Origin: CAZTAK01 sp964611585
Lineage (GTDB): Bacteria > Pseudomonadota > Alphaproteobacteria > SHVP01
NCBI GenBank assembly: GCA_964611585.1
Contig: CAZTAK010000007.1
Location: forward strand, 1-63,102
Length of the DNA stretch: 63,102 nt
Reading direction: 5' to 3'
Shown one piece after another: positions 17,488-24,893 of this stretch; position 1 is the stretch's first letter; each line of letters starts with the position of its first letter. The notes below the pieces were generated by a model. The model saw only the letters and a program-made list of their open reading frames with translations. It was not told where the DNA came from and ran no database searches. Both the position numbers and the translations under genes were made by a program.

Positions 17488-18756
17488 ATGAACATTCTGG
17501 TGGTCGGATCGGGCGGGCGCGAACACGCCCTGTGCTGGGCGCTGGCGGCATCGCCGCTGACGCGAAAACTCTATTGCGCCCCCGGCAATGGCGGCATCGC
17601 CGGAACCGCGGCTTGCCTCGAAATCGATCCGATGGATTTCGATTCGCTGGTGGCGGCCTACCGGAAACACGAAATCGACTTCGTCGTGGTCGGGCCCGAG
17701 GCGCCGCTGGTGGCGGGGCTGGTGGACCGCCTCCGCCGGGAAGACATCAAATCCTTTGGCCCGACGGCCGCCGCCGCTGCCCTCGAGGGCTCCAAGGGCT
17801 TCACCAAGGATCTGTGCACGACCTACGGAATCCCCACCGCCGGCTACGGGCGTTTCAGCGCCGCCGGACCCGCGCATGACTACATTGCCGGGCAGGGCAC
17901 GCCGGTGGTGGTCAAGGCCGACGGGCTCGCCGCCGGCAAGGGCGTCATCATCGCCGAAACCACCAAAGAGGCCGACGCCGCGGTCGACGATATTCTCGGC
18001 GGCCGGTTCGGCGAGGCGGGCTCGCAGGTCATCATCGAAGAGTACCTCACCGGCGAGGAAGCCTCGTTCTTCGCGCTCGTCGACGGGACCGCTGTGCTTC
18101 CTTTCGGGTCGGCCCAGGACCACAAGCGCGCCGGCGACGGCGATACCGGCCCCAACACCGGCGGCATGGGGGCGTACTCGCCCGCGCCCGCGGTCACGCC
18201 CACCCTCGAAGCCGAGATCATGGAACGCATCATCCGCCCCACCGTCGAGGGGCTCGCCGCCATGGGCCGGCCCTACACCGGCGTCCTCTACGCCGGGCTG
18301 ATGCTGACGGACCAGGGCCTCAAACTTCTCGAATACAACGTCCGCTTCGGCGATCCTGAATGTCAGGTCCTGATGGCGCGTCTGCATTCCGATTTGTTGC
18401 CGCTGCTGCTGGCGGCCGCCGACGGTGTGCTCGACCATGTTGACGTGCGCTGGCGGGACGATGCCGCGCTGTGCGTGGTGATGGCTGCCAACGGGTACCC
18501 GGGTGCCTATGACAAGGGCAGCGTCATCGGCAATCTCGCCGCCGCCGATGGGGATGACAACGTGACCGTCTTTCATGCCGGCACCAAACGCGACGGCGGG
18601 AAGATTCTCGCCAATGGCGGGCGCGTTCTCGGCGTGACGGCGTTGGGTGCGGACGTCGCCGACGCGCAAACGCGCGCTTATCGGGCGGTGGACGAAATCG
18701 ACTGGCCGAGCGGCTTCTGCCGCCGCGATATCGGTTACCGGGCGATCGGACGTTAA
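17488..18756 (+). CDS. purD: Phosphoribosylamine-glycine ligase
   Basis: PurD joins phosphoribosylamine and glycine using ATP in the second step of purine synthesis. It is 422 residues, the normal length, and starts at MNILVVGSGGREHAL (nucleotide-binding N domain). The ATP-grasp core includes 'PVVVKADGLAAGKGV' and 'LEYNVRFGDPECQVLM'. An ATG 42 nt upstream is in frame, but the extra residues are not part of the family. The gene is monocistronic as far as can be seen, and a good terminator lies about 220 nt downstream. Confidence 0.96.
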   Translation: MNILVVGSGGREHALCWALAASPLTRKLYCAPGNGGIAGTAACLEIDPMDFDSLVAAYRKHEIDFVVVGPEAPLVAGLVDRLRREDIKSFGPTAAAAALEGSKGFTKDLCTTYGIPTAGYGRFSAAGPAHDYIAGQGTPVVVKADGLAAGKGVIIAETTKEADAAVDDILGGRFGEAGSQVIIEEYLTGEEASFFALVDGTAVLPFGSAQDHKRAGDGDTGPNTGGMGAYSPAPAVTPTLEAEIMERIIRPTVEGLAAMGRPYTGVLYAGLMLTDQGLKLLEYNVRFGDPECQVLMARLHSDLLPLLLAAADGVLDHVDVRWRDDAALCVVMAANGYPGAYDKGSVIGNLAAADGDDNVTVFHAGTKRDGGKILANGGRVLGVTALGADVADAQTRAYRAVDEIDWPSGFCRRDIGYRAIGR

Positions 18757-18837
18757 ATCGGGCGCCGTTCACGTTGCCTTAACGCGTTGGGGGCAAACTG
18801 GACCCGGTTGCAGGACCGGAAAGGGCGGGCCCCGGAT

Positions 18838-18877
18838 GGGCATTACCGGCACGGCTGGGGCATTACCGGCACGGGCC
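18838..18877. repeat. Two 20-bp tandem repeats
   Basis: The unit GGGCATTACCGGCACGGCTG starts at 18838 and is repeated from 18858, identical for its first 17 bases. It lies between purD and its downstream terminator, in a non-coding interval. Function unknown. Confidence 0.6.
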
Positions 18878-18978
18878 TTGCAACCACCATATTGCCACGT
18901 GCTACGGGCTTGGCGTGTTTCTCTCAACCGGTCCGGCGCACGTACCAGTACCGCTTGATCCAAACCTCTCATCACTCA

Positions 18979-19006
18979 GGCGTGCGGTCACCGCGCGCCT
19001 TTTTTT
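18979..19006 (+). terminator. Intrinsic terminator downstream of purD
   Basis: GGCGTGCGG (18979-18987), a TCA loop and CCGCGCGCC (18991-18999) form a 9-bp stem with one G-U pair, followed directly by seven T. This is the clearest rho-independent terminator in the window. It ends either a 220-nt purD trailer or a separate short transcript. Confidence 0.85.
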
Positions 19007-19082
19007 GATTCCGCCGTTGGCGTCAAGGCGTTGCACGACTATCCTCAACGGCGATGCTAAAAACGCCGCCCATCCCCCTGAC

Positions 19083-20147
19083 ATGAACGAAGCCAACGAG
19101 CGCTCCGAAACCATGGCCGTGCGCGCGGCCCACCGCATGGACGCGGATCGGCTGGGGCTCTACCTCGCGGCCCACATCAAGGGCTTTGCCGCGCCCGTCG
19201 AAATCGAGGAATTCCGGGGCGGCCAATCGAACCCGACCTATCGCCTCACGGATGCGAACGGGCGGCAGTTTGTGCTGAGGCGCAAACCGCCCGGCAAATT
19301 GCTCCCCTCGGCTCATGCGGTTGACCGCGAATACCGGGTAACGACGGCGCTTGGCCAAACCGACGTGCCGGTGCCGAAAACGTATCTCCTGTGCGAAGAC
19401 GCGAGCGTCGCCGGCACGCCATTTTATGTGATGGACTACGTGCAGGGCCGCATCTTCTGGGACGTGACGCTGCCCGGTATCGCGCCGGCCGAGCGCGCAC
19501 GCATCTACGACGCCATGAACGACGTGATCGCGCGCCTCCACCGCGTCGATACCCGCGCCGTCGGGCTTTCGGATTTCGGCCGCGAGGGCGGCTACGTCGG
19601 TCGCCAGATCAAACGCTGGTCGGCGCAATACCGCGCCTCGGAAACCGAAACCATCGAATCGATGGAACGCCTTATCGACTATCTTCCCGCCAACCTGCCC
19701 GAAGACGACGAGACCTGCCTGGTGCATGGCGACTATCGTCTCGACAACATGATCTTCCATGCCAGCGAACCGCGCGTGCTGGCGGTGATCGACTGGGAAA
19801 TCTCGACGCTCGGCCACGGAATCGCCGATTTTTCCTATCACTGCATGCTGTGGCGGATGCCGAAGGGGGGCTACAAGGGACTGCTGGGCCACGATCTCGC
19901 CGCGCTCGGCCTGCCCACCGAGGACGAATACGTCGCCCGCTATTGCGAGCGTACCGGGCGCGCGCAGATCGCCCATTGGGATTACTACATGGCCTACAAC
20001 ATGTTCCGCATGGCGGCGATCCTGCAAGGCATCATGGGGCGCGTGCGCGACGGCACCGCCGCCAGCGCCGAAGCGAAACAGACCGGCGCCATGGCCCGCA
20101 CCGTCGCCGACACCGGCTGGGCCCAGGTGGAGAAGGTGGGGGGTTAG
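19083..20147 (+). CDS. APH-family phosphotransferase, ACAD10/11 kinase-like
   Basis: This 354-residue small-molecule kinase has the aminoglycoside phosphotransferase fold. The catalytic loop is H215-GD217-YRLDN222, and the metal site is D237 in 'VIDWE'. 'EFRGGQSNPTYRL' forms the ATP-binding N lobe. Such proteins resemble the kinase domain of ACAD10/11 and bacterial LvaA, which phosphorylate the 4-hydroxyl of hydroxyacyl-CoAs. An acyl-CoA dehydrogenase of the ACAD10/11 type lies 600 nt away on the other strand, with a GNAT gene between. The start is taken at MNEANERSE; a longer frame runs through the terminator and is unlikely. Confidence 0.85.
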   Translation: MNEANERSETMAVRAAHRMDADRLGLYLAAHIKGFAAPVEIEEFRGGQSNPTYRLTDANGRQFVLRRKPPGKLLPSAHAVDREYRVTTALGQTDVPVPKTYLLCEDASVAGTPFYVMDYVQGRIFWDVTLPGIAPAERARIYDAMNDVIARLHRVDTRAVGLSDFGREGGYVGRQIKRWSAQYRASETETIESMERLIDYLPANLPEDDETCLVHGDYRLDNMIFHASEPRVLAVIDWEISTLGHGIADFSYHCMLWRMPKGGYKGLLGHDLAALGLPTEDEYVARYCERTGRAQIAHWDYYMAYNMFRMAAILQGIMGRVRDGTAASAEAKQTGAMARTVADTGWAQVEKVGG

Positions 20148-20163
20148 GCGGGCGCGTGCGGCC

Positions 20164-20739
20164 CTAATCCGCCTCCGCCACCAGCAGCACGGCATCGCCA
20201 TCCTGATAGCGAAGCAAGGGGTGGGGCACCAACGGCCGGCGCGCTGCTTCCCGAAAGCCAAGCCGGCGATCCATGCGCATCGCCCCTTCATTGCGCTCGA
20301 AACAGATCAGGCTGAGCCGTGGCAGTCCCAGTTCGCTGGTGCGCTGGAAGACAGCCACCATCAGCCGGGAGCCGATCCCTTTGCCGCGCGCATCCTCGTT
20401 CACCGCGATACCCGAGAGATAAAGGCTGCCGTCGTCTTCGAGCTCGCTGTAGGGACGCAGCACGGGATCGGACTCGGGCGCGGCGTCCGGGTCCACCACC
20501 ATGGGATAGCTGTGCGCCATTCCGGCGGGGCGGCCGTCCACCTCTGCGATCAGACAGTTTTGGTACGAGAACGCAACGCCTGAGCGCCGATACCGGCGCG
20601 TCCCCGCTTCAAGCACGGTCTCGCCCGGCTCTTTGACGAGCGTCCAGATGTATTCGGCAAGTCCGTCCGACGAAATCAGAAAAAGCCGCGCAATGTCGGC
20701 CGCATCATCCGCAACCGCGGGCCGGTTTGTAATACTCAT
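20164..20739 (-). CDS. GNAT-family N-acetyltransferase
   Basis: This 191-residue protein has a single GNAT domain. The acetyl-CoA site is visible as 'GIAVNEDARGKGIGSRLM' (motif A, residues about 126-144), followed by 'LICFERNEGAMRMDRRLGF' (motif B), where the acetylated substrate usually packs. No signal peptide is seen. It lies 9 nt downstream of the acyl-CoA dehydrogenase on the same strand and is probably co-transcribed. The substrate is unknown. Confidence 0.85.
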   Translation of the reverse strand: MSITNRPAVADDAADIARLFLISSDGLAEYIWTLVKEPGETVLEAGTRRYRRSGVAFSYQNCLIAEVDGRPAGMAHSYPMVVDPDAAPESDPVLRPYSELEDDGSLYLSGIAVNEDARGKGIGSRLMVAVFQRTSELGLPRLSLICFERNEGAMRMDRRLGFREAARRPLVPHPLLRYQDGDAVLLVAEAD

Positions 20740-20748
20740 GCCTCGGGA

Positions 20749-21951
20749 TCAGCTGTACTTGCGCAGTTCCAGTTTGGCGACGGTTTCGCTGTGGACCGCG
20801 TCGGGGCCGTCGGCCATGCGCAGGCCCCGCGCCGAGGCCCAGGCGTGAGCGAGCCCGAAGTCGCCCGAGAAACCGCCGGCGCCGTGCGCCTGCATCGACC
20901 GGTCGAGCACGGCGAGCGCCATGTTGGGCACCACCACCTTGATCATGGCGATCTCGGCGCGCGCCTCTTTCGAGTCCACCTGATCCATCATGTAGGCGGT
21001 TTTCAGAACCAGCAGCCGCGACTGTTCGATCTCCATGCGGCACGCCGCGATCTCAAAGCGCAAGGATTCATGATCGGCCAGCGCCATGCCGAACGCCTTG
21101 CGCGAGCGGGCGCGCTTGCACATGGCTTCGAGCGCGCGTTCCGCCGCGCCGATCAGACGCATGCAGTGGTGCACCCTTCCCGGCCCGAGGCGGCCCTGCG
21201 CGATCTCGAAGCCGCGGCCCTCGCCGAGAATCAAATTCTCCGCAGGCACGCGCACGTCGCGGAAGATGATTTCCCCGTGCCCGTGCGGCGCGTCGTCGTA
21301 ACCGAAGAGCGTCATGGGCCTGAGCACCTCGACGCCGGGCGTATCGGCAGGCATCAGAATCTGCGACTGCTGTTTGTGCTTCGGCGCGTTTTCGTCCGTC
21401 TTGCCCATGAAGATGTAAATATTGCAGTCGGGGTGCATGGAATTCGAAATCCACCACTTGCGGCCGTTGATGACATAGTCGTCGCCGTCGCGTTTGATGG
21501 ATGAACGCACGTTGGTCGCATCCGAAGAGGCGACGTCAGGTTCGGTCATGCAGAAGGCGGAGCGGATTTCGCCTGCCAAAAGCGGTACCAGCCATTGTTC
21601 CTTTTGCGCGTCCGTGCCGTACTTCCATAACACTTCCATGTTGCCGGTATCGGGCGCATTGCAATTGAACACCTCGGGTCCGATCGGGCTGCGGCCCATC
21701 ACCTCGCACAAGGGCGCGTATTCGAGATTGGTGAGCCCGATGGCGAGTTCCTCGTCGGGGAGGAACAGGTTCCATAGGCCCTCGCCGCGCGCCCTGGCCT
21801 TGAGGTCTTCCATGATCGGCGGCACAGACCAGCGATCGTTTTCGGTGAGATGGCGGGCGTAAGCGGTTTCGGCCGGAAAGACATGTTCGTCCATGAACGA
21901 GCTCAGGCGCGCGCGCAGCTCGTCGACGCGGGGAGTGGATTCGATCACCAT
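20749..21951 (-). CDS. Acyl-CoA dehydrogenase, ACAD10/11-like
   Basis: This 400-residue FAD enzyme has the acyl-CoA dehydrogenase fold: 'AFCMTEPDVASSDATN' (FAD contact), 'INGRKWWISNSMHPDC', and a helical C domain. The C-terminus carries ADGPDAVH (380-387) where typical family members have the (Y/G)EGT motif with the catalytic Glu, so Asp or another residue must serve. This ADGPDxVH form marks the ACAD10/11-like branch, whose partners are APH-like kinases such as the gene at 19083. It is inferred to act on 4-hydroxyacyl-CoA or a related phospho-intermediate. Upstream is the scaffold gap. Confidence 0.88.
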   Translation of the reverse strand: MVIESTPRVDELRARLSSFMDEHVFPAETAYARHLTENDRWSVPPIMEDLKARARGEGLWNLFLPDEELAIGLTNLEYAPLCEVMGRSPIGPEVFNCNAPDTGNMEVLWKYGTDAQKEQWLVPLLAGEIRSAFCMTEPDVASSDATNVRSSIKRDGDDYVINGRKWWISNSMHPDCNIYIFMGKTDENAPKHKQQSQILMPADTPGVEVLRPMTLFGYDDAPHGHGEIIFRDVRVPAENLILGEGRGFEIAQGRLGPGRVHHCMRLIGAAERALEAMCKRARSRKAFGMALADHESLRFEIAACRMEIEQSRLLVLKTAYMMDQVDSKEARAEIAMIKVVVPNMALAVLDRSMQAHGAGGFSGDFGLAHAWASARGLRMADGPDAVHSETVAKLELRKYS

Positions 21952-21982
21952 AGCGCGGGCCTTTCGGGAAAGCGGTGCCGGA

Positions 21983-22082
21983 NNNNNNNNNNNNNNNNNN
22001 NNNNNNNNNNNNNNNNNNNNNNNNNNNNNNNNNNNNNNNNNNNNNNNNNNNNNNNNNNNNNNNNNNNNNNNNNNNNNNNNNN
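21983..22082. other. Assembly gap of 100 N
   Basis: Exactly 100 undetermined bases join two contigs. The true length of missing sequence is unknown, so genes may be missing between the acyl-CoA dehydrogenase and tadA. Both neighbouring genes appear intact. Confidence 0.99.
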
Positions 22083-22086
22083 AATG

Positions 22087-22539
22087 TTACCGCCTGGCGG
22101 CGAAGAAGTCGCGCAACAGGGCGCCCGCGCGCACCTCGTCGAGGCCGCCGATGACCTCAGGCGCGTGGTGGCAGGTTGCTTGCGCGAAGATGCGGGGACC
22201 GTGCTCGACGCCACCGCCCTTGGGATCGGCAGCGCCATAGTAGAGCCGGCGGATGCGGGCGAACGAAATCGCCGCTGCACACATCGGGCAGGGTTCCAGC
22301 GTCACGTAGAGATCGCAGCCCTCGAGCCGTTCAGAGCCGACCTTGGCGGCAGCGGCCCGGATCACGCGCATTTCGGCGTGCGCGGTGGGATCGCTGGTCT
22401 CCCCTGTCGCGTTTCCCGCGGCGGCCAGCACCCGGCCGCTCTCGCCCTCGACCAGCACCGCCCCGACCGGCACCTCGCCCTTGCTGGCCGCGAGGTGCGC
22501 TTCGGCGAGTGCGCGCTGCATGTGGTTGTCCTGTGCCAT
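22087..22539 (-). CDS. tadA: tRNA adenosine(34) deaminase
   Basis: TadA converts adenosine to inosine at the wobble position of tRNA-Arg(ACG). It is 150 residues, the normal length. The zinc site and proton shuttle are H54-A-E56 and P83-C84-P-M-C87. The N-terminal 'MQRALAEAHLAASKGEVPVGAVLV' matches the family. The complete C-terminus ends just 4 nt from the scaffold gap. It is divergent from the C26 amidotransferase gene. Confidence 0.92.
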   Translation of the reverse strand: MAQDNHMQRALAEAHLAASKGEVPVGAVLVEGESGRVLAAAGNATGETSDPTAHAEMRVIRAAAAKVGSERLEGCDLYVTLEPCPMCAAAISFARIRRLYYGAADPKGGGVEHGPRIFAQATCHHAPEVIGGLDEVRAGALLRDFFAARR

Positions 22540-22689
22540 CGCCCGCGACCATGCGAAGGCCGGGCGCGCGCGTCAAGGCCGCAAACCGGCCCGTTGGCTG
22601 GGCTCGGCGCAGCCCTGGAGCAATATCCGAGGGGCTTGAACCGGCGGGGGTCAAGCTCCTCGGGTGAAATTGCTCGAATCTTTAGTAAG

Positions 22690-22754
22690 CTAGAGCAGCT
22701 TTATCCGTTCAGTGATCGCCGAAAGCGATTCCACCAGATCGGATGCTGCTCTAG
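22690..22754. repeat. Dispersed palindromic repeat, copy 2 (most complete)
   Basis: This 65-bp element has perfect 10-bp terminal inverted repeats (CTAGAGCAGC at 22690-22699 and GCTGCTCTAG at 22745-22754), then ATCCG/CGGAT, and a central hairpin ATCGC-CGAAA-GCGAT. Its core, GATCGCCGAAA with CGATTCC, recurs at 13331-13374 (minus) and 47345-47406. It sits 10 nt before the amidotransferase ATG, inside the 5' leader. It resembles alphaproteobacterial REP-like intergenic elements. Confidence 0.85.
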
Positions 22755-22764
22755 TCTCGCGGCC

Positions 22765-23487
22765 ATGCCCCGCCCCCCTGTCATCGGCATCACCGCCGAC
22801 CGCGAAGAACCCGGTGCCTATTCCAACAAGCCCTGGTATGCGCTGCGCGAGAACTACTGCGAAGCGGTGGAACGCACGGGCGGCCTCGCGCTGGTCCTGC
22901 CGCATGCGGCCGGCGGTGCGGTCGCCTATGCCGAAACCCTTGACGGCGTGGTGATATCGGGCGGCAACTTCGACGTCGATCCGGCCCTGTTCGGTGCTTC
23001 GAGCCGCCACCAAACCGTCACGACCAAGGACGCGCGCACCGACTTCGAAGCGGCGCTGGCGCAGGCCGCGCTTGAGCGCGATCTGCCGGTCCTCGGCATT
23101 TGCGGCGGCCAGCAACTGCTGAATGTCGTCCTCGGCGGAACGCTCATTCAGCATATTCCCGACGAGGTGCCGGGCGCGCTCGCCCACGAGCAGCCCAACA
23201 GCCGCGACGAACCCGGCCACACCGTGGCGCTGGCACCGGGGACGCTGCTTTACGAAATCGTCGGCAGCGCGGAAATGGCCGTCAACAGCGCCCACCACCA
23301 GGCCGCCGCCGAAACCGGCGAGGGTGTCACCGTCAACGCCACCGCCGCCGACGGGGTGATCGAGGGAATCGAGGCGCGGCGCTACCGGTTTTGCCTCGGC
23401 GTGCAGTGGCATCCGGAATACGACATCGATCCCGGCGACGCGAAGATCTTCGCGGCGTTCGTGGCAGCGGCGCGCGCGCACAAATGA
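22765..23487 (+). CDS. Peptidase C26 glutamine amidotransferase (PuuD-like)
   Basis: This 240-residue class I glutamine amidotransferase-like hydrolase has nucleophile C113 in GICGGQ and the His-x-Glu pair H216 and E218 in HPEYD. PuuD cleaves the gamma-glutamyl bond of gamma-glutamyl-GABA in putrescine breakdown; other C26 members cleave folate polyglutamates. No other puu genes are near, so the substrate is open. The start gives MPRPPVIGIT, just after the palindromic repeat. Its stop overlaps the next ATG by 4 nt (ATGA), suggesting coupling. Confidence 0.88.
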   Translation: MPRPPVIGITADREEPGAYSNKPWYALRENYCEAVERTGGLALVLPHAAGGAVAYAETLDGVVISGGNFDVDPALFGASSRHQTVTTKDARTDFEAALAQAALERDLPVLGICGGQQLLNVVLGGTLIQHIPDEVPGALAHEQPNSRDEPGHTVALAPGTLLYEIVGSAEMAVNSAHHQAAAETGEGVTVNATAADGVIEGIEARRYRFCLGVQWHPEYDIDPGDAKIFAAFVAAARAHK

Positions 23488-24209
23488 ACACGCAAACCGC
23501 TGAACGCATTGCCAAGCGCCTCGCCCGGGCCGGTTTGTGTTCGCGGCGCGAGGCGGAACGCTGGATCGCGGCAGGCCGCGTCGCCGTCGATGGCGAAATC
23601 CTGACAACACCCGCTATCACCGTAACGGCGGAGAATCTCGTCACTGTCGACGGCGAGCCAATCCCGGCGGCGGCCGGCACGCGGCTCTGGCGCTATCACA
23701 AGCCCAGGGGCCTTATCACCACCCATCGCGATCCGCAGGGGCGCAAGACGATCTTCGAGGCGCTGCCCGATGACATGCCGCGGGTGGTTTCGGTCGGGCG
23801 TCTCGACTTCAATACCGAAGGGCTGGTGCTGCTCACCAACGACGGTGAACTGGCGCGGCGGCTGGAGCGGCCGGGCGGCTGGCTCAGACGCTACCGCGTA
23901 CGGGTCCACGGCGAAATCGACGAGACCAGACTTGCGGGCCTCGCCCGCGGCATCGAGATCGAGGGTGTCCGCTACGGGGCTATCGCCGCAAATCTTGACC
24001 GCCGCCAGGGCGCCAACGCCTGGCTGGCGCTGTCCTTGCGCGAAGGCCGGAACCGCGAAGTGCGGCGCGTGCTCGGGGCGCTTGGCCTCGAGGTGACGCG
24101 CCTGATCCGGGTGGCCTACGGGCCGTTTCAATTGGGGAGTCTGGCCGTCGGCAAGATCGCCGAGGTTCCGCCCAAGGTGCTCGCCGATCAACTGGGCAAG
24201 GCAGCCTGA
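23484..24209 (+). CDS. RsuA/RluB-family pseudouridine synthase
   Basis: This 241-residue rRNA-modifying enzyme has an N-terminal S4 RNA-binding domain (residues about 4-50, 'RLARAGLCSRREAERWIAAGRVAVDG'). The catalytic Asp is D108 in GRLDFNTEG, and 'LREGRNREVRRVLGALGLEVTRLIRVAYG' is characteristic. In E. coli RluB makes pseudouridine 2605 in 23S rRNA and RsuA acts on 16S rRNA; the length and fold favour RluB. It overlaps the amidotransferase by 4 nt and lies 4 nt before rsmD, another rRNA modifier, a common alphaproteobacterial pair. Confidence 0.93.
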   Translation: MNTQTAERIAKRLARAGLCSRREAERWIAAGRVAVDGEILTTPAITVTAENLVTVDGEPIPAAAGTRLWRYHKPRGLITTHRDPQGRKTIFEALPDDMPRVVSVGRLDFNTEGLVLLTNDGELARRLERPGGWLRRYRVRVHGEIDETRLAGLARGIEIEGVRYGAIAANLDRRQGANAWLALSLREGRNREVRRVLGALGLEVTRLIRVAYGPFQLGSLAVGKIAEVPPKVLADQLGKAA

Positions 24210-24213
24210 CGCA

Positions 24214-24780
24214 ATGCTGCGGATCATTGCCGGACGCCTCAAGGGGCGGCGCCTCAAGATCCCGCCGGCGGACGGCGTGCGCCCGACCATCGAGCGCGTA
24301 CGCGAGGCGGTGTTCAACACGCTTACTCACGGGCTGGTGGCCGAAGGCGGCGCGGCGCTGACGGGGTTGCAGGTGGCCGACGTCTTCGCCGGCACCGGCG
24401 CGATGGCTTTCGAGGCGCTTTCGCGCGGCGCCGAGCATGTGATTTTTCTCGATACCGACGCTGCATCCCTCAAGGCCATCGACCGCAACGCGGACGGCAT
24501 GGGCGAATCGGACCGCATCACCGTCCGCTACGGGGACGCCACCGCCCCGGGCGTGGCGCCGTGGCCGTGCAATCTGGTGTTTCTCGATGCGCCGTACCGC
24601 TCGGGGCTCACCGGCGCGGCGCTGGTCGCCCTGGCGGAAGCCGGCTGGCTCGCGCACGCAGCAGTGTGCGTCGTCGAAATCGGCGGCACCGAAGATCTCG
24701 ACCCGCCCGCGGGCTTCGCGGTGCTCGACACCCGCCGCTATCGCACCGCCAAGGTAATCTATCTGCGCTTTTCCGGTTGA
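24214..24780 (+). CDS. rsmD: 16S rRNA (guanine(966)-N2)-methyltransferase
   Basis: RsmD transfers a methyl group from S-adenosylmethionine to G966 of 16S rRNA. It is 188 residues, the usual size. 'RIIAGRLKGRRLKIP' and 'RPTIERVREAVFNTL' open it, and the SAM motif is 'VADVFAGTGAMAFEALSRGA'. The catalytic motif is D125-A-P-Y128, where most relatives have DPPY/F. It is the last gene of the plus-strand run from 22765, with a convergent mutL 113 nt downstream. Confidence 0.92.
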   Translation: MLRIIAGRLKGRRLKIPPADGVRPTIERVREAVFNTLTHGLVAEGGAALTGLQVADVFAGTGAMAFEALSRGAEHVIFLDTDAASLKAIDRNADGMGESDRITVRYGDATAPGVAPWPCNLVFLDAPYRSGLTGAALVALAEAGWLAHAAVCVVEIGGTEDLDPPAGFAVLDTRRYRTAKVIYLRFSG

Positions 24781-24893
24781 GAAGACACGCGACCGCCATC
24801 GGCTGAGGAAGTTTATTCCATCGCCCGGGAATATATCGCGCGCGACAGCGCGTCGCGCGGCCGATCCCGATTCAGCGGCACGTCCGGGAGCGG

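Larger units (their letters stand above)
18757..19082. other. Long gene-free interval containing a tandem repeat and a terminator
   Basis: About 326 nt lie between purD and the phosphotransferase gene. A 20-nt unit is repeated (18838-18877) and a strong intrinsic terminator ends at 19006. No convincing coding frame, riboswitch or tRNA was recognised. The interval could be a long purD 3' UTR or encode a small RNA ending at the terminator. Confidence 0.5.

Noticed and set aside
18787..19008. A 73-residue plus-strand frame downstream of purD
   Set aside because: It runs through the repeats and the terminator stem and has no protein-like composition.
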